Below, piece by piece: positions 8,415-15,791 of a stretch of 22,833 bases of DNA (its first letter is position 1; each line of letters starts with the position of its first letter). The translations under genes and the position numbers were made by a program. This DNA is from Fidelibacterota bacterium (GTDB lineage: Bacteria > Marinisomatota > Marinisomatia > SCGC-AAA003-L08 > TMED6): NCBI GenBank assembly GCA_014239355.1, contig JAAZYZ010000108.1, positions 1 through 22,833 on the forward strand. Reading direction: 5' to 3'. A model generated the notes under the pieces. The model saw only the letters and a list, made by a program, of their open reading frames with translations, ran no database searches and was not told the origin of the DNA.

Positions 8415-8781
8415 TTCTAATATGGAAGAAATGATTTTTTTAAAAGGTATTGATTCTTTCAATAATAAAGCATTTTATGATGCTCATGAATCTTGGGAAT
8501 TATTATGGGTAGAATATCCATTACAAGATTCTTTATTTATTCAAGGATTAATTCAGCTTTCTGTAGCTTTTTTTCATATCACAAATCTCAATTTAACAGG
8601 TTCTAAAAGTTTATTTAATAAGTGCTTGCCAAAGCTTAAAAAATTTCCATCCAATCATAGAAATTTGAATCTAGGTAGTGTTATAGATAATTCTGAAAAG
8701 TCACTTGAAATGGTAAATAGTATAAATAAATCTTCCCACTTTGATTGGTCTTTAACTCCTAAAATAATCATAAAAAAATGA
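8407..8781 (+). CDS. DUF309 family protein
   Basis: The 124-residue protein shows the DUF309 signature in order: FNNKAFYDAHESWELLW (Phe18-Asn19, His27, Glu28, Glu31, Trp34), QGLIQLSVAFFH (47-57), then a small Gly-containing turn and a leucine-rich helix (TGSKSLFNKCLPKLKKF). The family forms a compact all-helical fold with a conserved His/Glu/Trp face; no biochemical function is established. A later in-frame ATG at 8422 is possible, but the 8407 start gives the same 8-base overlap geometry as the gene upstream. It ends in an ATGA overlap with the next gene. Together with the metallo-hydrolase and the two unknown proteins it forms a tightly coupled cluster. Confidence 0.85.
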   Translation: MNDSNMEEMIFLKGIDSFNNKAFYDAHESWELLWVEYPLQDSLFIQGLIQLSVAFFHITNLNLTGSKSLFNKCLPKLKKFPSNHRNLNLGSVIDNSEKSLEMVNSINKSSHFDWSLTPKIIIKK

Positions 8782-9143
8782 AGCTTATAGTTTTTTCAGA
8801 ATCAGATTATAATTTTGCTGCTAAATTATCTAAGCTTTGTGATTCATATTCAGATAAATTATTTTTCTTAAACAATGTTGATTCTTTAAAAAAATTTAAA
8901 AATCAACAAGATGTATTGTTAATTATTGATTTTAAAGATTATTATGATAGATTGGAGGCTATAATTAATTCAATTAAAAGTATAGATAATTTTCCATGCT
9001 GTATTTTAATTGAAAAGATGGAATCAAAAATTCAAAAACAAGTTACAGATTTGGGATTTGATATTATTATGACCAAACAGCTATTTTTAATGAATTTTAA
9101 AACGATTAAAATTCAACTTTTAAATACCAATCCAAAAACCTAG
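8778..9143 (+). CDS. Small protein resembling a degenerate receiver-like domain
   Basis: The 121-residue product has the alternating strand-helix rhythm of a CheY/flavodoxin-like fold: strands at KLIVFS, KLFFLNN, DVLLIIDF, CCILIEK and DIIMTK. Asp51 at the end of the third strand and Lys100 at the end of the fifth sit where a receiver domain has its phospho-acceptor Asp and conserved Lys. Acidic residues near the first strand (Glu8, Asp10) fit as well. The conserved Thr/Ser after strand four is not evident (ILIEK). It may be a degenerate receiver, a protein-binding pseudo-receiver, or an unrelated Rossmann-like protein. There is no output domain and no kinase nearby. The ATGA overlap (8778-8781) with the DUF309 gene supports it as the last gene of the cluster. 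Confidence 0.6.
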   Translation: MKLIVFSESDYNFAAKLSKLCDSYSDKLFFLNNVDSLKKFKNQQDVLLIIDFKDYYDRLEAIINSIKSIDNFPCCILIEKMESKIQKQVTDLGFDIIMTKQLFLMNFKTIKIQLLNTNPKT

Positions 9144-9203
9144 ATTTTTTATTTATAAATTCAAAATTAGTATTATCTAATATAAAAAATTTTGTAAATT
9201 ATA

Positions 9204-9230
9204 TATGAATTATTAATTGTATAATACAGG
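9204..9230 (+). promoter_or_regulatory. Candidate promoter for the PTPS/2-oxoacid dehydrogenase operon
   Basis: The 95-base gap before the PTPS gene contains a perfect TATAAT at 9220-9225 preceded by TTG. Transcription from it would begin about 9232, leaving only about 7 bases before the ATG at 9239, so the message would be almost leaderless; no ribosome binding site is seen either. There is no convincing -35 element at the usual distance; TTGTAA at 9192-9197 is 22 bases away, which is too far. Confidence 0.35.
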
Positions 9231-9238
9231 TAAATTTT

Positions 9239-9643
9239 ATGATATATTTAACAAAGCAATATAAATTTTGTGCAGCTCATCAGTATTGGAATAAAAATTG
9301 GAGTGAACCAAAAAATGATGAAGTTTTTGGTGAGGATGTAAAGGTTCATGGGCATAACTATGTTTTATCTATTACGGTCAAAGGAGATATAGATGATAAT
9401 TCAGGCTTTATTATTGACCTTCAAAAATTAAATAAAGTTGTTAAGGAAAAAGTACTCAGCATTTTTGATCACTCTCAAATTGAAAAAGATATCCCATGGT
9501 TTAAAAGCAAACAACCATCAACAGAAAATATGGTAGTATTTATTTGGGAAGAATTATTAAATAAAATTCCATCAAATGCAAAATTACATTGTGTTAAACT
9601 TAGAGAGACACCTACAATTTTTTCTGAATATTACGGCTCTTAG
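9239..9643 (+). CDS. 6-pyruvoyl-tetrahydropterin synthase / QueD family protein with altered catalytic residue
   Basis: The 134-residue protein is a full-length T-fold PTPS homologue. The zinc ligands are present as His14 (FCAAHQ) and His37 and His39 (VHGHNY). Asp77-His78 (FDHSQIEKD), the PSTEN segment and Glu123 (LRETPT, substrate pterin anchor) are also conserved. The catalytic Cys, which sits four residues before HGH in E. coli QueD (CGRLHGH), is Asp33 here, with Glu32 beside it (FGEDVKVHGHNY). The standard QueD or PTPS reaction is therefore doubtful. In PTPS-III proteins a Glu replaces this Cys and the enzyme makes 6-hydroxymethyl-dihydropterin for folate synthesis; a related activity is possible but unproven. 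It lies 22 bases before lpdA and may share its transcript, with no obvious pathway link. Confidence 0.85.
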   Translation: MIYLTKQYKFCAAHQYWNKNWSEPKNDEVFGEDVKVHGHNYVLSITVKGDIDDNSGFIIDLQKLNKVVKEKVLSIFDHSQIEKDIPWFKSKQPSTENMVVFIWEELLNKIPSNAKLHCVKLRETPTIFSEYYGS

Positions 9644-9665
9644 AAATTAAAATAGGAATTAAATA

Positions 9666-11042
9666 ATGAAAAAATATGATATTATTATTATTGGTGGTGG
9701 CCCAGGAGGTTATGTTGCTGCTATAAGAGCTGCCCAATTAAATAAAAAAGTTGCTTTAGTGGAATCGGAACATCTTGGTGGTATTTGTTTAAATTGGGGT
9801 TGTATTCCAACAAAGTCTTTACTTAAAAATGCTGAAGTTCTTGATATAATTAAAAACAGTAAAAAATATGGAATTGAGATTAAAGATTATTCTGTTAACT
9901 GGGACAAAGTAATAAAACGATCACGAGATATCGCAAATCGTATGGGAAAAGGTATTCAATTTTTAATGAAAAAAAACAAGGTAGATGTAATTAATGGTTT
10001 TGGAAAAATTATTAATCACAATACCATCGAAGTTGAAAATGATTCTTCTAAAGAAAAATTTTCTACAGATTTTATTATTGTTTCTACTGGAGCTTCAGCA
10101 AATTATTTTCCAGGCATGGAGCCTGATGGTAAAAATATTATTACTTACAAGGATGCTTTAATTACAGATAAGCCTCCAAAGCATATAGTTATCATAGGTG
10201 CAGGAGCTATTGGTATTGAATTTGCATATTTCTTTAATACTTTTGGTAGCAAGGTTACTATAGTAGAAGCTGAATCAAATATATTACCTAATGAAGATTT
10301 AGATGTTTCAAAAGAGCTTGAACGTATTTTTAAATCTAAAAAAATTGATATTTTAACAAAAGTAAAAGTTAAAAATATTACCAAAAGTGGAAAATCAGTA
10401 AATGTTAATTTAGAAGATTCAAAGATTAGTTGCGATAAAGTTCTTGTGGCAGTTGGAGTTAAAGCTAATTCTCAAAATATAGGATTAAATAATAATAATA
10501 TTAAAACTGATAAAGGTTGGATCACTACAAATGAATTTATGCAAACTAATATTAAAAATATATTTGCAATTGGAGATGTATCAGGTCCTCCATGGTTAGC
10601 TCATGTAGCTTCAGCTGAAGCTATTACTGCAGTTGAATATATATGTAACAAAAAACCATTACCTATGAAATATGATAATATACCTGGGTGCACATATTGT
10701 CATCCGGAGGTTGCTTCTGTTGGTTTAACAGAAAAAGCTGCTATCAAACAAGGATTTAAAATTAAAGTAGGAAAGTTTCCATTAAGAGCTCTTGGAAAAG
10801 CAGTTGCAATAGGTCAAACTGATGGTTTTGTAAAAATTATTTTTGATGATAAATATGGAGAATTATTAGGCTGCCATATTATTGGTGCTAATGCAACTGA
10901 TTTAATTTCTGAAATTTCATTAGCAAGAGATTTAGAAACAACTTACAATGAAATAATTAATTCAATTCACCCGCATCCAACTTTATCTGAAGCAATTATG
11001 GAAGCTACTGCTGATGCTCTTGGGGAAGCAATTCATATTTAA
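9666..11042 (+). CDS. lpdA: Dihydrolipoyl dehydrogenase (E3)
   Basis: The 458-residue flavoprotein disulfide reductase reoxidises the dihydrolipoyl group of E2 with NAD+. In order it shows the N-terminal FAD-binding motif IIIIGGGPGGYVAAIRAA, the redox disulfide GGICLNWGCIPTKS (Cys41 and Cys46), the NAD-binding GxGxxG-type motif VIIGAGAIGIEFA (about 176-188), the second FAD contact FAIGDVSG, and the C-terminal HPHPTLSE with catalytic His437 and Glu442. Length matches the family (450-475). An AGGAA element lies 7 bases before the ATG. It is followed at 5 bases by lipB and then by E1 and E2 genes, which supports E3 over mercuric or glutathione reductase. Confidence 0.96.
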   Translation: MKKYDIIIIGGGPGGYVAAIRAAQLNKKVALVESEHLGGICLNWGCIPTKSLLKNAEVLDIIKNSKKYGIEIKDYSVNWDKVIKRSRDIANRMGKGIQFLMKKNKVDVINGFGKIINHNTIEVENDSSKEKFSTDFIIVSTGASANYFPGMEPDGKNIITYKDALITDKPPKHIVIIGAGAIGIEFAYFFNTFGSKVTIVEAESNILPNEDLDVSKELERIFKSKKIDILTKVKVKNITKSGKSVNVNLEDSKISCDKVLVAVGVKANSQNIGLNNNNIKTDKGWITTNEFMQTNIKNIFAIGDVSGPPWLAHVASAEAITAVEYICNKKPLPMKYDNIPGCTYCHPEVASVGLTEKAAIKQGFKIKVGKFPLRALGKAVAIGQTDGFVKIIFDDKYGELLGCHIIGANATDLISEISLARDLETTYNEIINSIHPHPTLSEAIMEATADALGEAIHI

Positions 11043-11047
11043 TAATT

Positions 11048-11776
11048 ATGCTTAAAGAAAAGATAGATATAAAATATGAATTTCATAATGTAGAAGATTT
11101 ATCTACTAATGATCAAATTATCCAAAAAATATGTAGTGATAATAGCAAATATTTAAATATTTATTGGCTCGGCAGGTGTTTCTATAATCCAATTTGGGAC
11201 TTACAAAAAGCTGTTCATGAGCTAAGATTTAATAATAAAATTAATGACATAGTATTACTGTTAGAACATAATCATGTTTATACTTTAGGTAAAAATGCTG
11301 ATGAAAACCACATACTTCCTTCAAGATTAGAAAATACTGAAATTATTAAAATTGATAGAGGTGGAGATGTAACTTATCATGGTCCTGGTCAATTAGTAGG
11401 ATATCCTATTATAGATTTACATAATTATAAAATGAGTATTAGTTGGTATCTAGATGTATTAAGTAACAGTATAATTAATATGTTATCAGATTTAGAAATA
11501 GACAGCCAATACAGAGATGATTATGTAGGTGTATGGGTTAATGAAAGTAAAATAGCAGCATTTGGGGTAAGATTATCAAAATGGATTACTATGCATGGAT
11601 TTTCGTTAAATGTTAACACTGACTTAAAGTATTACGATGGTTTAATTCCTTGTGGAATTTTTGAGTGTGGTGTAACATCAATTTCAGAACATATAAACAC
11701 AATTGACTCTGTGCAAAAAATAGCTAAAATTTATTCACAATATTTGATTAATGAATTAAGTAAAGGAAGTTTATAA
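11048..11776 (+). CDS. lipB: Octanoyl-[acyl-carrier-protein]:protein N-octanoyltransferase
   Basis: LipB transfers octanoate from acyl carrier protein to the lipoyl-domain lysine of E2, the first step of lipoate assembly. Its signatures are LLEHNHVYTLGK, the family hallmark RGGDVTYHGPGQLVGYP (104-120), the active-site Lys168 (ESKIAAFGVRL) and Cys202 in GLIPCGIFECGVTS. The product is 242 residues, about 30 longer than E. coli LipB. The extra part is an N-terminal stretch of roughly 36 residues (to about SKYLNIYWLG), with no downstream Met before residue 129 that could serve as a better start. The stop codon abuts the ATG of the first E1 gene. Placement between E3 and E1, with lipA at the operon end, shows that lipoylation is built into the complex's own operon. 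Confidence 0.95.
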   Translation: MLKEKIDIKYEFHNVEDLSTNDQIIQKICSDNSKYLNIYWLGRCFYNPIWDLQKAVHELRFNNKINDIVLLLEHNHVYTLGKNADENHILPSRLENTEIIKIDRGGDVTYHGPGQLVGYPIIDLHNYKMSISWYLDVLSNSIINMLSDLEIDSQYRDDYVGVWVNESKIAAFGVRLSKWITMHGFSLNVNTDLKYYDGLIPCGIFECGVTSISEHINTIDSVQKIAKIYSQYLINELSKGSL

Positions 11777-13780
11777 ATGAAATTAAATAATTTTAATAAA
11801 AAAGATTTAGTATCTATTTATGAAAAAATGGTTACATCAAGATTATTAGATGATAAAATGTTAATAATGTTAAAGCAAGGTAAAAGTTGGTTCCATATTG
11901 GAGCTGCTGGTCATGAAGCAGCTCAATTAGCCGCCTCAATTTGTTTTAATTCGGATGTTGATTATGCATATCCTTACTATAGAGATCAAGCTTTCTGTTT
12001 AGGTTGGGGTTCAACAACTAGAGATTTATTAATGTGTTTTTTACATAAGCAAGATGACCCTAATTCAGGGGGGAGACAAATGCCTCAGCATTATGGTAAT
12101 AAATCATTAAACATTGTAAGTCAATCAAGTTGTACAGGAACTCAATATCTTCAAGCTGTAGGCACAGCATTTGCTTTAAAAAGAAACGGAGATAATGGTG
12201 TATGTTATGTCTCATCTGGTGAAGGGACAACTAGTGAAGGAGATTTTCATGAAGCATTAAATTGGGCAAGTAAGGATAAAGCTCCAGTAATTTTTCACAT
12301 TCAAGATAATGGTTATGCTATTTCTGTACCTGTAAATGAACAAACTAGTGGAGCTTCAATTTATAATATATGTGCTGGTTATGAGAATTTATCAAGATTC
12401 CATGTTGATGGAACAAACTTTTTTGAATCACATTTAGCATTTAAAAAAGCTATTGAAAGAGCTAGAAAAGGACTAGGACCAAGTGTTATTGTATCTAAAG
12501 TAGTACGATTATTACCTCACTCTTCATCAGATGATCAAAGAAAGTATAGAACTGAAGAAGAATTAGAAAAAGATAAAAAAACAGATCCTTTATTGGTATT
12601 TAAACAAAAGTGTATTAAAAAATCAATTATATCAGAAAAAGCATTTTCAAAAATTGATCAAAAAATAAAAAAAACAATTGAACAAGAGGTGGAATATGTA
12701 GAAGAGCAACCTAATCCTTCTCCAGAATCTGCTACAGACCATTTATTTTCTAATTCATCAGATTTTGATGCTAGTTGTACAATCAATCCAAAACAGGTAA
12801 AAGATAAAATTGTAATGGTTGATAGTATAAATCATGCATTAAGTGAAGAGTTAGAGGTTAATGATAAAATGATTATTTATGGTGAGGATGTTGCTGGTAA
12901 TAAAGGTGGAGTATTTACTGCCACTAGAGGTTTAACCAAAAAATTTGGTGATGACAGAGTTTTTAACTCCCCATTAGCAGAATCATCAATCATAGGTACT
13001 GCAATTGGTTTATCAGTTGTTGGTTACAAACCAGTTGTAGAAATACAATTTGGAGATTATATCTGGCCTGCGATGATGCAAATTAGAAATGAAGTCGCAA
13101 CAATGAGATATCGTTCTGCAGGAAATTGGACGTGTCCTTTAGTTATTAGAGTTCCAGTTGGAGGATATATTCATGGTTCGTTGTATCATAGTCAAAGTAT
13201 TGATGGATATTTTGCACATACGCCAGGATTAAAAATTGCATATCCTTCTAATGCTGCAGATGCAAAGGGTCTATTAAAATATGCTTGTAGATGTGATGAT
13301 CCAGTCTTATTTATGGAACATAAAGGTATTTATAGACAGGGATTTGCATCATCTTTAGAACCTGATGAAGATTATTTATTGCCTTTTGGTAAAGCAAAAG
13401 TTGTACAAGAAGGCAATGATTTAACTATTGTAACTTGGGGTGCAATAGTTCAGAAAGCAGTTGAAGCATCTAGAAATACTAATAAATCAGTAGAAATTAT
13501 TGATATAAGAACATTAAATCCACTTGATATGGATACTATATTAAATTCAATTAAAAAAACTAATAGAGTTATAGTGGCACATGAAGATCACTTAACTTCT
13601 GGTTTTGGATCTGAGATATCAGCACAAATTTCAGATTCAGGATTTGAATTTTTAGATGCACCAGTTAAGAGAATAGCTTCAAAAGATGTTCATGTTGCTT
13701 ATTCCCCAAATTTAGAAAATGAAATTTTAGTTCAGACAAGTTGGATTGAAAAAGAAATAAAAGAAATAATGAACTATTAA
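11777..13780 (+). CDS. Fused E1 alpha-beta 2-oxoacid dehydrogenase, branched-chain type
   Basis: The 667-residue protein joins E1 alpha (about 1-310) and E1 beta (about 345-667) in one chain. It decarboxylates a 2-oxoacid with thiamine diphosphate and hands the acyl group to E2. The alpha part has the ThDP/Mg motif GEGTTSEGDFHEALNW (148-163) through QDNGYAIS (176-183). GEG rather than GDG, and the loop HSSSDDQRKYR (248-258), resemble branched-chain E1 alpha (HSTSDD in animals). The beta part has YGEDVAGNKGGVF (368-380), Glu402 in LAESS, and His471 in HSQS. One difference from the family is QDN in place of NN at the end of the motif; the second Asn is kept. AAAGGAAG lies 7 bases before the ATG, inside lipB. 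The likely substrates are branched-chain 2-oxoacids; this is inferred from the motifs. Confidence 0.9.
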   Translation: MKLNNFNKKDLVSIYEKMVTSRLLDDKMLIMLKQGKSWFHIGAAGHEAAQLAASICFNSDVDYAYPYYRDQAFCLGWGSTTRDLLMCFLHKQDDPNSGGRQMPQHYGNKSLNIVSQSSCTGTQYLQAVGTAFALKRNGDNGVCYVSSGEGTTSEGDFHEALNWASKDKAPVIFHIQDNGYAISVPVNEQTSGASIYNICAGYENLSRFHVDGTNFFESHLAFKKAIERARKGLGPSVIVSKVVRLLPHSSSDDQRKYRTEEELEKDKKTDPLLVFKQKCIKKSIISEKAFSKIDQKIKKTIEQEVEYVEEQPNPSPESATDHLFSNSSDFDASCTINPKQVKDKIVMVDSINHALSEELEVNDKMIIYGEDVAGNKGGVFTATRGLTKKFGDDRVFNSPLAESSIIGTAIGLSVVGYKPVVEIQFGDYIWPAMMQIRNEVATMRYRSAGNWTCPLVIRVPVGGYIHGSLYHSQSIDGYFAHTPGLKIAYPSNAADAKGLLKYACRCDDPVLFMEHKGIYRQGFASSLEPDEDYLLPFGKAKVVQEGNDLTIVTWGAIVQKAVEASRNTNKSVEIIDIRTLNPLDMDTILNSIKKTNRVIVAHEDHLTSGFGSEISAQISDSGFEFLDAPVKRIASKDVHVAYSPNLENEILVQTSWIEKEIKEIMNY

Positions 13781-13785
13781 AATTA

Positions 13786-15768
13786 ATGAATACTAATACA
13801 AATATGAATAATAAGAAATTATTAGAATTACTTTTTTATTTAGAGTTACCTAGGACTATAGAAAATAGAATGTTAAACTATTTAAGGCAGGGAAAGATAT
13901 CAAAGTGGTTTTCTGGTATTGGTCAAGAAGCAATCTCTGTAGGTGCAACTTATGCATTAAATAATAAAGATATAATATTGCCAATGCATAGAAATTTAGG
14001 AGTTTTTACTACCAGAGATGTAGACCTTAATAAATTATTTTGTCAATTAATGGGAAAAGATGGTGGATTTACAAAGGGTAGAGATAGAAGTTTTCATTTT
14101 GGATTGCCTGAAAAAAATATTATAGGAATGATATCTCATTTAGCTGCTATGCTTCCTGTTGCTACTGGTTTTGGCTTAAGTTCAAAATTAAAGAAAGAAA
14201 AAAAAGTAATTCTTTCATTTACTGGAGATGGTTCTACTAGTGAAGGAGACTTTCATGAAGCAGTTAATTTAGCTGCGGTTTGGGAATTACCTGTTATTTT
14301 TTTGATTGAAAATAATGGATATGGTTTATCAACTCCCTCTTCTCATCAATTTAAATGTAAAAAATTATCTGATAAAGCAATTGGGTATGGTATTAAAGGA
14401 TTTACTATTGATGGTAATAATGTTTTAGAAGTATATGAAACTGTATCTAAACTCGCTAAAGAATTACGGAGAGGTTCAGGACCTGTTATTCTTGAAGCTA
14501 ATACATTTAGAATGAGAGGCCATGAAGAAGCATCTGGAACCGACTATATTCCTAAATCAACTTTTACTAAATGGGCTAAAAAAGATCCTATAGCAAACTA
14601 CAAAAAATATTTAAAATCAAAAAAAATATTAAATAGTTCTATTCAAAAAGGTATTACTGACAAGATTAATAATAAAATAGATTCATCATTTGAAGTTGCT
14701 CTAAATGCAACCAAACCTAAAAGTAATGAAACTCAAGAAAAAAATGATATTTATAAAGAATATAACTTTCAACATGTACAAACAAGTAATAAAGGAAAAG
14801 AGCAAAGATATATTGATGCAATTTCTGATTCTTTAAGAGATAATATGCAAAAAAATGATAAAACAATTATAATGGGGCAAGACATATCTGAATATGGGGG
14901 AGTATTTAAAATAACTAAGAATTTTTTAGAAGAATTTGGATCAGATAGAATTAGAAATACACCTATAATAGAATCAGGCATTTTAGGAGCTTCTATTGGT
15001 TTAGCATTAGAAGGTTTTCAACCTATTGTTGAAATGCAGTTTGCTGATTTTGTGTCATGTGGTTTTAATCAAATTGTAAATAATATAGCTAAGACTCATT
15101 ATAGGTGGAATAAAGCATTAAATATTACTATTAGGATGCCATATGGTGGAGGCATGTCTGCAGGTCCATTTCATTCTCAATCTCCTGAGGCATGGTTTTT
15201 TCATACTCCAGGATTAAAAATTGTTGCTCCTTCAACTCCATTTGATGCTAAAGGGTTACTAAATTCATCAATTGGAGATCCAAACCCAGTTTTATATTTT
15301 GAACATAAGTATATGTATAGAAGCATTAAAGGGTTAGTTCCAGATGACTATTATAATATTGAGATAGGAAAGGCAGATATTAAAAAAAGTGGTCATGATG
15401 CTTCGGTTATTACCTATGGTATGGGTGTGCACTGGATGCTTGATTTATCTAAAAAATTAGAACAAGAAGGTATTAGCTTAGAAATAATTGACTTAAGAAG
15501 CTTGATTCCTTGGGACAAAGAATTAGTTGAAAAATCAATTGCTAAAACAAATAGAGTGTTAATTCTTCATGAAGCAAATTTAACAGGTGGCATAGGTGCA
15601 GAAATATCCGCATATATTAGTGAAAAATGTTTTAATTCTCTAGATGCTCCTGTTATGCGATTAGGAGCAATTGATACTCCGATTCCTTTTTCTGCTCAAT
15701 TAGAGAAAGAAGTTTATTTACCTATTAATAAAATAGAACAAAAAATAAAGGAATTACTTAATTTTTAA
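13786..15768 (+). CDS. Second fused E1 alpha-beta 2-oxoacid dehydrogenase, distinct paralogue
   Basis: The 660-residue protein has the same alpha-beta fusion plan as the gene before it, but the two are clearly divergent. The alpha half has FTGDGSTSEGDFHEAVNLA (146-164) and ENNGYGLSTP (175-184), the usual GDG and NN forms. Its loop is RMRGHEEASGTDYIP (242-256) in place of HSSSDD. The beta half starts around 338 with MGQDISEYGGVF (363-374; Gln where GED is usual), Glu396 in IIESG and His463 in FHSQSPEAW. The loop and GDG form suggest a pyruvate- or acetoin-type or other 2-oxoacid rather than the branched-chain type. The start is 5 bases after the first E1 stop, without a ribosome binding site; an in-frame ATG at 13804 is an alternative. 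Both E1 proteins probably dock on the single E2 at 16984. Confidence 0.88.
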   Translation: MNTNTNMNNKKLLELLFYLELPRTIENRMLNYLRQGKISKWFSGIGQEAISVGATYALNNKDIILPMHRNLGVFTTRDVDLNKLFCQLMGKDGGFTKGRDRSFHFGLPEKNIIGMISHLAAMLPVATGFGLSSKLKKEKKVILSFTGDGSTSEGDFHEAVNLAAVWELPVIFLIENNGYGLSTPSSHQFKCKKLSDKAIGYGIKGFTIDGNNVLEVYETVSKLAKELRRGSGPVILEANTFRMRGHEEASGTDYIPKSTFTKWAKKDPIANYKKYLKSKKILNSSIQKGITDKINNKIDSSFEVALNATKPKSNETQEKNDIYKEYNFQHVQTSNKGKEQRYIDAISDSLRDNMQKNDKTIIMGQDISEYGGVFKITKNFLEEFGSDRIRNTPIIESGILGASIGLALEGFQPIVEMQFADFVSCGFNQIVNNIAKTHYRWNKALNITIRMPYGGGMSAGPFHSQSPEAWFFHTPGLKIVAPSTPFDAKGLLNSSIGDPNPVLYFEHKYMYRSIKGLVPDDYYNIEIGKADIKKSGHDASVITYGMGVHWMLDLSKKLEQEGISLEIIDLRSLIPWDKELVEKSIAKTNRVLILHEANLTGGIGAEISAYISEKCFNSLDAPVMRLGAIDTPIPFSAQLEKEVYLPINKIEQKIKELLNF

Positions 15769-15780
15769 TATATACAAGTG

Positions 15781-15786
15781 AAGGAA
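15781..15786 (+). promoter_or_regulatory. Ribosome binding site for the acyl-CoA dehydrogenase gene
   Basis: AAGGAA lies 5 bases before the ATG at 15792, in the 23-base gap after the second E1 gene. It is one of the few clear Shine-Dalgarno elements in the window and supports this start. Confidence 0.6.
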
Positions 15787-15791
15787 ATAAG

